A stretch of DNA of 64,000 nucleotides, from positions 124,001-188,000 of the forward strand of contig NZ_JAGIPH010000008.1 of the NCBI RefSeq assembly GCF_017877135.1, in the 5' to 3' direction. This document shows, piece by piece, positions 17,232 through 24,896 of the stretch (position 1 is the first letter of the stretch; every line of letters begins with the position of its first letter). Position numbers and translations under genes: made by a program. The notes under the pieces were generated by a model that was not told where the DNA came from, ran no database searches, and saw nothing but the letters and a program-made list of their open reading frames with translations. This DNA is from Neorhizobium galegae. Its GTDB lineage: Bacteria > Pseudomonadota > Alphaproteobacteria > Rhizobiales > Rhizobiaceae.

Positions 17232-18116
17232 ATGAGTGGCGACAACCGCTTTCTCGGGCTCTTCTACCTGTCGCCCTATATCATCGGGCTCCTGGTGTTC
17301 ACGGCGCTGCCTTTTGCCGCCTCGTTCTATCTGAGCTTTACCGATTACAATCTGATGTCCTCGCCGGTGTTTACCGGGCTCGACAACTACTGGAAGCTGT
17401 TTACCGGCGACCGCACCTTTCGCAAGTCGCTATGGGTCACGCTCGTCTACGTGTTCACCACCGTACCGCTGAAGCTCGCCTTTGCGCTCTTCATCGCGGT
17501 CATCCTGAACTACAAGCTGAAATTCATCAATTTCTTCCGCACCGCCTTCTACGTGCCCTCAATCCTCGGCGGCTCCATCGCGATTGCCGTGATGTGGCGG
17601 TATCTTTTTGCCGATGTCGGCATCGTCAACATGGGGCTGGCAACGCTTGGGTTCGAGCCGGTCAACTGGTTCGGCGATCCCACAAACGCGCTCTTCACCA
17701 TCACGCTTTTGCGCCTCTGGCAGTTCGGCTCGGCCATGGTGATTTTCCTTGCGGCGCTTCAGAGCATCGACAAGTCGCTCTACGAGGCAGCCTCGATCGA
17801 TGGCGCGGGCAAGTTCTCAACCTTCTGGCACATCACCATGCCGTTGATCACGCCGGTCATCTTCTTCAACCTGATCATGCAGATGGTCCAGGCCTTCCAG
17901 GAGTTCAACGGCCCCTACATCATCACGCAGGGCGGGCCGCTCAAATCCACCTATCTCCTGCCGCTCTACATCTATGAGGAAGCCTTCCGCCGTTTCGACA
18001 TGGGTTATGCCTCCGCCATTGCCTGGGTGCTCTTCGTCATCATCATGGTGCTCACCCTCATCGCCTTCTGGTCCTCGCGCCATTGGGTCTATTACGCCGG
18101 CGACAAGAGGAGCTGA
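17232..18116 (+). CDS. Sugar ABC transporter permease (UgpA/LacF-like)
   Basis: A 294-residue inner-membrane permease of the CUT1 carbohydrate family with six predicted membrane segments. The opening NRFLGLFYLSPYIIGLLVFTALPF and the EAA loop YEAASIDGAGKFSTFWHITMPLI are typical. The ATG at 17232 is chosen over one at 17211 because GGAGG stands eight bases before it. It is the first gene of an importer operon that continues into pectin-degrading enzymes, so oligogalacturonides or rhamnogalacturonides are the likely cargo. Confidence 0.85.
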   Translation: MSGDNRFLGLFYLSPYIIGLLVFTALPFAASFYLSFTDYNLMSSPVFTGLDNYWKLFTGDRTFRKSLWVTLVYVFTTVPLKLAFALFIAVILNYKLKFINFFRTAFYVPSILGGSIAIAVMWRYLFADVGIVNMGLATLGFEPVNWFGDPTNALFTITLLRLWQFGSAMVIFLAALQSIDKSLYEAASIDGAGKFSTFWHITMPLITPVIFFNLIMQMVQAFQEFNGPYIITQGGPLKSTYLLPLYIYEEAFRRFDMGYASAIAWVLFVIIMVLTLIAFWSSRHWVYYAGDKRS

Positions 18117-18120
18117 TCCG

Positions 18121-19029
18121 ATGGCAAACCATATCCTTTCAGAAAACCTCGCGCTCGATGAGGAAGCAGACCGCATCCTGAAGGCGCAGCGCCGCCGCCA
18201 GTTCATCAGCGCCACCCTGCGATACGGCGTGCTGACGCTCGTCGGCCTCGTCATGCTCTATCCGCTGATCTGGCTGATCGGCGCCTCGTTCAAGACCAAT
18301 TCGGAAATCTTCGCCGGCGCCGGCTTCATCCCGAACGAAGCCACCATTTCCGGCTATGTGCAGGGCTGGCAGACCTCGACGCCCTATACGTTCGGGCGGT
18401 TCTTCTGGAACACGTTTCTGATCGTCGTGCCAAAGATGATCGGCACGGTGGTGTCCTGCACGGCGGTCGCCTACGGGTTTGCCCGCTTTGATTTCCCGGG
18501 CAAGAAGGTCCTGTTTGCCTCGCTGATTGCCACGCTTTTGCTGCCGAACGTCGTCACCCGCATTCCGCAATATCTGCTGTTTCGTGATCTCGGCTGGCTC
18601 GATAGTTTTCTGCCGCTCTGGGTGCCCTCGGCCTTTGCTGGTGATGCCTTCTTCGTCTTCATGCTGGTGCAGTTCCTGCGCGCCATTCCGCGCGACATGG
18701 AAGAGGCCGCCCGCGTCGATGGCGCCAACACCTGGCAGGTGCTGCTGTTCATCGTCGTGCCGCTTCTGACGCCGGCGCTGATTTCGGTCTGCCTCTTCCA
18801 GTTCATGTGGACGATGAATGATTTTCTGGGTCCCCTGATCTACCTCTCCTCGGTCGACAAGTTCCCGGTGTCGCTCGCCCTCAAGCTCTCCATCGATACC
18901 ACCGAAGCCTTCGAGTGGAACCGCATCCTCGCCATGTCGGTACTGACCATCATGCCGGCGCTCATCGTGTTCTTCGTGGCGCAGAAATATTTCATCGAAG
19001 GCATCTCCGCCGGTGGCGTGAAAGGATAA
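18121..19029 (+). CDS. Sugar ABC transporter permease (UgpE/LacG-like)
   Basis: A 302-residue CUT1 permease, starting four bases after the preceding stop. Its N-terminal cytoplasmic stretch is about 35 residues, followed by six membrane segments; the EAA loop is EEAARVDGANTWQVLLFIVVPLLTPA. The C-terminus QKYFIEGISAGGVKG is characteristic of this permease branch. It forms a heterodimer with the product of the preceding gene. Confidence 0.88.
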   Translation: MANHILSENLALDEEADRILKAQRRRQFISATLRYGVLTLVGLVMLYPLIWLIGASFKTNSEIFAGAGFIPNEATISGYVQGWQTSTPYTFGRFFWNTFLIVVPKMIGTVVSCTAVAYGFARFDFPGKKVLFASLIATLLLPNVVTRIPQYLLFRDLGWLDSFLPLWVPSAFAGDAFFVFMLVQFLRAIPRDMEEAARVDGANTWQVLLFIVVPLLTPALISVCLFQFMWTMNDFLGPLIYLSSVDKFPVSLALKLSIDTTEAFEWNRILAMSVLTIMPALIVFFVAQKYFIEGISAGGVKG

Positions 19030-19033
19030 GACA

Positions 19034-20149
19034 ATGGCTCGCCTGCAGCTTAGAAACCTCGAAAAAGACTATGGCGGCTTCAAAGCCGTCCACGGCATCA
19101 ACCTGGACGTCGCAGACGGCGAGTTCATGGTTCTGGTCGGCCCCTCCGGCTGCGCCAAATCGACGACGCTGCGCATGATCGCCGGCTTGGAGCGCATCAC
19201 CGGCGGCGAGATCCGCATCGGCGACAACCTCGTCAACGACAAGGCGCCGGGCGAACGCGGCATCGCCATGGTGTTCCAGAACTATGCGCTCTATCCCCAC
19301 ATGAAGGTGCGCAAGAACCTCTCCTTCGGGCTTCGCCTGAAGCGCCGGCCGGCCGAAGAGATCGAACAGGCAACGCAGGACGTCTCCAACATCCTTGAAA
19401 TCGGCGACTATCTGGAACGGCTGCCGAAGCAACTATCCGGTGGCCAGGCGCAGCGTGTCGCCGTCGGGCGCGCCCTCATCAAGAAACCGCAGGTCTTTCT
19501 GTTCGACGAGCCGTTGTCGAACCTTGACGCCAAGCTGCGTGCCTCCATGCGCGTGCGCATCACCGATCTGCACAAGCAACTGAAGGCCGACGGGTTACAG
19601 TCCACTGTCGTTTATGTCACGCATGACCAGACGGAAGCCATGACCATGGGCGACCGCATCTGCGTGATGAAGGAAGGCCGCATCATGCAGGTGGCCGATC
19701 CGGTGACGCTTTATAACCGCCCGGCCAATGCCTTCGTGGCCGGCTTCATCGGCAGCCCGGAAATGAACCTCATCGATGCGGAATTGTCCGGCAGCCGTCT
19801 GGCGATCGGCACCCAGACCTATGACCTGTCGCCTGAGATCATGGCGCGTCTCAGCCCGAAGACGCCGAAGGGTGTCACGCTTGGCGTGCGCCCGCAGCAT
19901 TTTGCCGTGGTGGGGCCAGAGGCAGGGAACGCGCTCACGGGCCGCGTCTCGCATGTCGAGTTCATGGGCCACGAGGTCTACCTCTACATCCATGTCGAGG
20001 GCCAGCAGATCATCGCGGTCGTCTCCGCCAGCAATTACGACCGCAGCAAGATCAACGGCGATCTCGTGCGCCTTTCGCCGCAGCCCGAGGCCGCTCATCT
20101 GTTCGATCGCCAGTCCGGGGAAACCATTTCCCTGGCCGCCATCCAGTAA
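19034..20149 (+). CDS. Sugar ABC transporter ATP-binding protein (UgpC/MsmK-like)
   Basis: A 371-residue ATPase with a C-terminal TOBE domain, starting four bases after the preceding stop. The signature LSGGQAQRVAVGRAL, Walker B VFLFDEPLSNLDAK and H-loop YVTHDQTEA are standard. Walker A reads GPSGCAKST, so the last glycine of GxxxxGK[ST] is alanine (Ala41). The rest of the site is intact and I believe this variant occurs in other rhizobial sugar ATPases, so the protein is probably active. It energises the two permeases upstream. Confidence 0.88.
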   Translation: MARLQLRNLEKDYGGFKAVHGINLDVADGEFMVLVGPSGCAKSTTLRMIAGLERITGGEIRIGDNLVNDKAPGERGIAMVFQNYALYPHMKVRKNLSFGLRLKRRPAEEIEQATQDVSNILEIGDYLERLPKQLSGGQAQRVAVGRALIKKPQVFLFDEPLSNLDAKLRASMRVRITDLHKQLKADGLQSTVVYVTHDQTEAMTMGDRICVMKEGRIMQVADPVTLYNRPANAFVAGFIGSPEMNLIDAELSGSRLAIGTQTYDLSPEIMARLSPKTPKGVTLGVRPQHFAVVGPEAGNALTGRVSHVEFMGHEVYLYIHVEGQQIIAVVSASNYDRSKINGDLVRLSPQPEAAHLFDRQSGETISLAAIQ

Positions 20150-20171
20150 CCACCGTTCGGGGAGGAACGAC

Positions 20172-21431
20172 ATGAAACTGACCAAACTTCTTCTGGCCAC
20201 GGCATTTGCCGCAACCAGTCTTGCGCCACTTGCCCACTCTGCCGATCTGCGCATGTCCTGGTGGGGTGGCGACAGCCGCCACAAGGCAACGCAGGCAGCG
20301 CTGAAAGCCTGCGGCGAAAAACATGGCCACACCATTGCGCCGGAATATACCGGCTGGGACGGGCATCTGGAAAAGGTCACCACCCAGATTGCCGGTGGCA
20401 CCGAAGCCGACATCATGCAGATCAACTGGCCGTGGCTGCCGCTGTTTTCCATCAAGGGCGATGGTTTTGCCGATCTGTCCCAGTTCAAGGACGTGATCGA
20501 CCTCAGTCAGTGGACGAAGGAAGAATTGGCCGCCGGTTCGATGAACGGCAAGCTGAACGGTCTTCCCGTTTCCACCACCGGCCGCGTCTTCATGTTCAAC
20601 AAGACAGCTCTCGACAAGGCAGGCGTTGCCATTCCCAAAACCTGGGATGAACTGTTTGCGGCGGCAAAAACGCTGAAGGAAAAGGTCGGGCCGGGCGCTT
20701 ATCCGATGAATGCGGTGAAGGAAACCGCCGTGCTCTTGATCTCGCTTAACGCCACGCAGGCGACGGGCAAGGATCTTGTCGATCAAAAGACCGGCAAGGT
20801 GGCCTGGACCGAGGAAGAGCTGACATCGGCCATCGACTTCTACGGCAAGATGGTGAGCGAAGGCGTCGTGATCTCGCAGAAGGACAACGCCGCCGAGGGC
20901 AATCTCAACCTGTTTGAAAGCCCCAAATGGGTCGATGGCCGCATCTCCGGCTCCTATGAGTGGGATTCGACCTATTCCAAATATGCCGACCCGCTGAAGG
21001 GCCAGGTGCTGGAACCGGTGGCGCTTCTGAAGAATGCCGATGCCAAGACCGAAGGCGTCTACCGCAAGCCCTCCATGGTGTTTTCGATCTCCAAGCGCTC
21101 AAAGAACCCGAAGGCGGCCGCGGAAATCGTCAACTGCCTGCTGAACGAGCCGGAAGGTATCAAGGCGCTCGGCACCTCGCGCGGCCTCCCGGCGAGCAAG
21201 GTGGCGGCAAAGACACTGCTGGATGCGGGCGTCATCGAACCGGAACTGGCAGCCGCCAATGCCATCATTCTCGCCGGCACCGGTCCGACCGTGTCTCCGC
21301 TGAATGAGCATCCGGAAGTGCGGGCCGTCTTCATCGATACGCTGGAGCAATATGCCTACGGGCAGATGACGTCAGCGGAAGCGGCCGAAGAAATCATCGA
21401 CGGCGTCAACGACGTCCTGAAGAAGTTCTGA
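20172..21431 (+). CDS. Sugar ABC transporter substrate-binding protein
   Basis: A 419-residue periplasmic binding protein of the CUT1 family. The signal peptide is clear (KLTKLLLATAFAATSLAPLAHSA), and the mature protein opens ADLRMSWWGGDSRHKATQ. GRVFMFNKTALDKAG and the C-terminal repeat-like helices fit family 1 solute-binding proteins. GGGGAGGAACGAC precedes the ATG. It completes the importer; the following GH28 and GH105 genes point to a pectin-derived oligosaccharide. Confidence 0.88.
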   Translation: MKLTKLLLATAFAATSLAPLAHSADLRMSWWGGDSRHKATQAALKACGEKHGHTIAPEYTGWDGHLEKVTTQIAGGTEADIMQINWPWLPLFSIKGDGFADLSQFKDVIDLSQWTKEELAAGSMNGKLNGLPVSTTGRVFMFNKTALDKAGVAIPKTWDELFAAAKTLKEKVGPGAYPMNAVKETAVLLISLNATQATGKDLVDQKTGKVAWTEEELTSAIDFYGKMVSEGVVISQKDNAAEGNLNLFESPKWVDGRISGSYEWDSTYSKYADPLKGQVLEPVALLKNADAKTEGVYRKPSMVFSISKRSKNPKAAAEIVNCLLNEPEGIKALGTSRGLPASKVAAKTLLDAGVIEPELAAANAIILAGTGPTVSPLNEHPEVRAVFIDTLEQYAYGQMTSAEAAEEIIDGVNDVLKKF

Positions 21432-21511
21432 CGCATTTGCCGGCCGCACTGCCTTTGCCGCGCGGCCGGCCCTTTCTTCCGGCAGCACTGGATGTGATGA
21501 GGACACGACCC

Positions 21512-23023
21512 ATGACCAGCCTTTTGCCGCTCTGCGCCAGCGCGCGGACCGCCAGTTTCAGCCTCGACGCCGGGCGCCAGTTCTTTGTATTGGAGCGTCC
21601 GCAGCGCTGGCAACTGGCCGACAGCGACGGAACCGTTCAGGCTGAAGGCTCGACCGCGACGGTGGTGTTCACCATTACCGGACTTATGCCTGCAACAGCC
21701 TATCGCCTGATCATCGACGGCGCACGGCTTGACTTTGAAACCGCGCCGGAAAGCACCTTGATCGACATTACGACGCGGGGCGCCTCACCGGAGGCGGATA
21801 ACAATGCGCCGGCCATCCAGTCTGCCATCGACCAGCTGCCGCCGGGGGGAACCCTGAAAATCCCGTCTGGCACGTTCCGCACAGGCCCGCTTTTCCTCAA
21901 GAGCGATATGACGCTTCTTCTGGAAGAGGGCGCCTGTCTGCTCGGTCATCCGGACAGGAGCCTCTATCCGGTGCTTCCCGCTCACCACGGCGACGGGCGT
22001 GTGCTTGGCACCTGGGAAGGCGTCGCCGAAGCCTGCTTTGCCAGCCTTATCACCGCCATAGACTGCAGAAATCTTAGGATTACCGGCGCCGGCACCATCG
22101 ATGGCGGCGGCGATGCCGGTGACTGGTGGACATGGCCGAAGGAGACCCGTGAAGGCGCACGCCGTCCGCGCACGCTGTTTATCTCGAACGGGCGCGAGAT
22201 CACCCTTTCCGGCATCACCGTGCGCAACTCGCCCTCCTGGACTATCCACCCGGTCTTTTGCGAAAACCTGCTGGCTGCGGATTTGAAAATCGAGAACGAC
22301 CCGCTGTCGCCCAATACCGACGGCTTCAACCCGGAATGCTGCCGCGATGTCACGCTGACGGGTCTGTCTTTTTCTGTCGGTGACGACTGCATCGCCATCA
22401 AGGCCGGCAAGCGGGATCCGAAAGGTGGGCTCGACCAAAGCTGCGAGCGCATCACCATCGAAAATTGCCGCATGGAGCGCGGCCATGGCGGCGTTGTCAT
22501 CGGCAGTGAAATGAGCGGCGGCGTACGCGACGTCACCGTTCGCCGCTGCATCCTGTCCGAAACCGACCGTGGATTGCGGGTGAAAACCCGGCGCGGGCGC
22601 GGCGGAGCGGTGTCCAACATCACGCTGGAGGATTGCGTGATGGACCGGGTCGCCATGCCGCTCGTCATCAACAGCTTCTATTTCTGCGATGCCGACGGGC
22701 GTTCGGATTATGTCCAGTCACGCCAGCCGATTCCCGTCGACAATGCAACCCCGCGCATTTCCGGCATCACCATCCGCAATGTCGTGGCCCGAAATGTCGG
22801 CGTGGCGGCCGCAGCCTTCTACGGACTGCCGGAGGCGCCGATCACCGGCATTGTCATCGACAATTACCAGGTCACCTACGATCCGGACGCGCGGTCGGAC
22901 GTGCCGGACATGGCGCTTAATTTCCAGCCGATGCGTCATGGCGCGATCATTGCCGAACATGCCGAATTTACCCGCCGCAGCGGTATCCGCCTTCCTTCCC
23001 CCGATCAGAGTATTGCCGTATGA
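21512..23023 (+). CDS. Polygalacturonase-like glycoside hydrolase, family GH28
   Basis: A protein of about 503 residues with a right-handed beta-helix GH28 domain. Catalytic motifs are NTDGFNP, SVGDDCIAIKAG, ERGHGGVVIGSE and RGLRVKT, containing the three aspartates and the usual histidine, arginine and lysine. It has an extra N-terminal domain of about 90 residues before DITTRGASPEADNNAPAIQ. No signal peptide is seen, so it probably acts in the cytoplasm as an exo-enzyme on imported oligogalacturonides. The picA locus of Agrobacterium tumefaciens is a known GH28-like relative. The start at 21512 is preferred (GAGGA nine bases upstream); 21437 and 21497 are alternatives. Confidence 0.88.
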   Translation: MTSLLPLCASARTASFSLDAGRQFFVLERPQRWQLADSDGTVQAEGSTATVVFTITGLMPATAYRLIIDGARLDFETAPESTLIDITTRGASPEADNNAPAIQSAIDQLPPGGTLKIPSGTFRTGPLFLKSDMTLLLEEGACLLGHPDRSLYPVLPAHHGDGRVLGTWEGVAEACFASLITAIDCRNLRITGAGTIDGGGDAGDWWTWPKETREGARRPRTLFISNGREITLSGITVRNSPSWTIHPVFCENLLAADLKIENDPLSPNTDGFNPECCRDVTLTGLSFSVGDDCIAIKAGKRDPKGGLDQSCERITIENCRMERGHGGVVIGSEMSGGVRDVTVRRCILSETDRGLRVKTRRGRGGAVSNITLEDCVMDRVAMPLVINSFYFCDADGRSDYVQSRQPIPVDNATPRISGITIRNVVARNVGVAAAAFYGLPEAPITGIVIDNYQVTYDPDARSDVPDMALNFQPMRHGAIIAEHAEFTRRSGIRLPSPDQSIAV

Positions 23024-24141
23024 CTGCACGCCTCACCGACTATTTCGACGCCTATGCGGCAGACTACGCGCCTTACAAGGGTGGCGCCTGGTGTTACGAG
23101 GATGGCTGCCTCTATCGCGGGCTGATTGCGCTGTTCGAGGCGACCGGCGAACAGCGCTGGTTCGATCACCTGAAGCGGCTGATCGACAAGCAGGTCAGCG
23201 CCTCGGGTGAACTTGCCGGCTATACGGTCGAAGAATACAATATCGACAACATCCTGCCCGGTCGCGCGCTGGTCACTCTGGCACGCCAGACCGGCGACGA
23301 ACGGTATCGCAAGGCCGCACATCTCCTGGCGCGCCAGTTCGACACCCATCCGCGCATCGCAGCCGGCCCGCATTGGCACAAGCTCCGCTATCCCCACCAG
23401 GTCTGGCTGGATGGGCTTTACATGGCGCTGCCGTTCAAGCTGGACTATGCAGCTCTCGTCCGACGGCCGGCATTGGCCGACGAATCCGTGCAGGAGCTTC
23501 TGACGGCGCTCGACCTCACCTTCGATACGGCAAGCGGGCTTTACCGGCACGGCTATGATGAAAGCCGCCTGCAATCCTGGGCCGACAAGGAAACCGGCCT
23601 TTCCCCGGCCCATTGGGCGCGCTCCATCGGATGGATGGCGATGGCCATGATCGACATGCTGGACATGCTTGAACCTGCACCAGCAAGAGATGACTTGGCC
23701 GCCCGGCTTTCTGCCCTTCTTTCAAAGCTTGAGACGCTGCGCACCGAAGATGGCCGCTGGCTGCAAGTGATCGACCAGCCGGGCCTTGCAGGCAATTATG
23801 CGGAAAGCTCGGCCACGGCCATGTTCGCCTATGTTTTTCTGAAGGCTGCACGTCTTCAGCTTACGCAGGCTGACGCAAGCGTTGGCCTGCAGGCACTCGA
23901 TGCCCTTCAACAATTGTCCCTGCGGCCAAATCAGCAAGGGCGAACGGTGCTGCAGGACATCTGTTGCGTTGCCGGTCTTGGCGGGTTCGACGGCCATTAC
24001 CGGGATGGCACGCCTGCCTATTACGTGTCGGAAGTCCAGCGCGATGACGATATCAAGGGCGTCGGGCCGTTGATGATGGCCTATGCGGAACAGGTTGTCG
24101 GCGCAAAGACGGCTCTTACCAAAGAGACTGCCGTTGCCTGA
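23020..24141 (+). CDS. Unsaturated rhamnogalacturonyl/glucuronyl hydrolase, family GH105
   Basis: A 373-residue (alpha/alpha)6-barrel enzyme of the YteR/RhiN family, which removes the unsaturated uronic acid left at the end of pectin fragments by lyases. The active-site region HQVWLDGLYMALPF contains the catalytic aspartate, and HWARSIGWMAMAM and YAESSATAMFAYVF are further family segments. The start overlaps the GH28 stop (ATGA), so it is translationally coupled. No signal peptide: cytoplasmic. It supports import and intracellular breakdown of pectin oligomers. Confidence 0.88.
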   Translation: MTARLTDYFDAYAADYAPYKGGAWCYEDGCLYRGLIALFEATGEQRWFDHLKRLIDKQVSASGELAGYTVEEYNIDNILPGRALVTLARQTGDERYRKAAHLLARQFDTHPRIAAGPHWHKLRYPHQVWLDGLYMALPFKLDYAALVRRPALADESVQELLTALDLTFDTASGLYRHGYDESRLQSWADKETGLSPAHWARSIGWMAMAMIDMLDMLEPAPARDDLAARLSALLSKLETLRTEDGRWLQVIDQPGLAGNYAESSATAMFAYVFLKAARLQLTQADASVGLQALDALQQLSLRPNQQGRTVLQDICCVAGLGGFDGHYRDGTPAYYVSEVQRDDDIKGVGPLMMAYAEQVVGAKTALTKETAVA

Positions 24142-24161
24142 CATGCTATCAAGCCAGCATC

Positions 24162-24197
24162 TGCCATCTTGATGGCATGTGCTGTTGTCCCTATACT
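24162..24197 (+). promoter_or_regulatory. vapBC promoter with overlapping palindromic operator
   Basis: TTGATG (24169-24174) and TATACT (24192-24197), separated by 17 bases, form a good sigma-70-type promoter. The -35 box lies inside a palindrome TGCCATC-TT-GATGGCA (24162-24177); a related half (ATGCTATCAAG) occurs at 24143-24153. Binding of the VapBC complex here would block RNA polymerase, the usual autoregulation of these systems. Confidence 0.65.
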
Positions 24198-24220
24198 CCT
24201 TGGCACAAGGAGATGAAACC

Positions 24221-24469
24221 ATGGTCGAACCCCAGCTATCCGTGCGAAGTGCCAAGGCGCGTGATCTTGCCCATCGGCTGGCCCGGAGGGAAAACCGGTC
24301 GATTGCCGATATCGTCGAGCGCGCGCTCGAATCCTATGAAGTGCGCGAGGCGGGCCGTGAACCGGCCCTGCAATTTTATGCGCGACTGGCCGAGACAGGC
24401 AGCAGCGACATCGATCTTGACGACATCATCCGCACCGGACGCACGCCGCATGCGGGGCTCGATCTTTGA
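24221..24469 (+). CDS. vapB: VapB-like antitoxin
   Basis: An 82-residue small antitoxin. The N-terminal part (EPQLSVRSAKARDLAHRLARRENRSIADIVERALESYE) fits a short DNA-binding strand and helices as in the Rv0623/PSK-type VapB family; the C-terminal part is the likely toxin-wrapping tail. A very good ribosome-binding site (AAGGAG) precedes the ATG at 24221. It overlaps vapC by four bases. It should neutralise VapC and, with it, repress the promoter just upstream. Confidence 0.8.
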   Translation: MVEPQLSVRSAKARDLAHRLARRENRSIADIVERALESYEVREAGREPALQFYARLAETGSSDIDLDDIIRTGRTPHAGLDL

Positions 24470-24879
24470 TCTTCATCGATACCAATGTGATATCGGAAAC
24501 GCTGAAAAAAGCGCCGGCGCCAGCCGTCATCGCCTGGCTGGTGCGCCATGATGCCGAGATCGCCCTGTCGTCGATTGCGATTGCAGAAATTGCTTATGGC
24601 ATCCAGAAAATCCGGCCGGACGAGCGTGCCGACCGTCTGGAGCAGGGTCTTTCCGATTGGCGCCGCCGATTTGCCGACCGCATCTTCGCCTTCACCGAAG
24701 AGGCAGCCCTTGCCTATGGCGATATCATGGGACAAGCAGCCCGAAAGGGCCGCACGATGTCGGCACCCGACGGCATGATTGCCGCTGTCGCAAAAATCCA
24801 CGGCGGCCGGTTTGCCACCCGCAACACCGGTGACTTCCTGACCACCGGACTTGCCCTCACCAACCCCTGGGACTTCTGA
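24466..24879 (+). CDS. vapC: VapC toxin, PIN-domain ribonuclease
   Basis: A 137-residue PIN-domain RNase. The four acidic residues expected in the active site are visible: Asp5 (FIDTN), Glu41 (IAEIAYG), Asp102 (SAPDGMIAA) and Asp123 (NTGDF). The start is a TTG that overlaps the vapB stop, which probably keeps toxin translation low and coupled to the antitoxin. Members of this family cut tRNA or other structured RNA. The complete pair sits between the pectin operon and the yhaON-like genes, with no sign of a mobile element around it. Confidence 0.85.
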   Translation: MIFIDTNVISETLKKAPAPAVIAWLVRHDAEIALSSIAIAEIAYGIQKIRPDERADRLEQGLSDWRRRFADRIFAFTEEAALAYGDIMGQAARKGRTMSAPDGMIAAVAKIHGGRFATRNTGDFLTTGLALTNPWDF

Positions 24880-24896
24880 ACCGGCTTCAGATGATC

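Noticed and set aside
24875..24891. Small dyad TCTGAA-CCGGC-TTCAGA between vapC and the YhaN-like gene, considered as terminator
   Set aside because: The stem is only six base pairs and no T-run follows on either strand.
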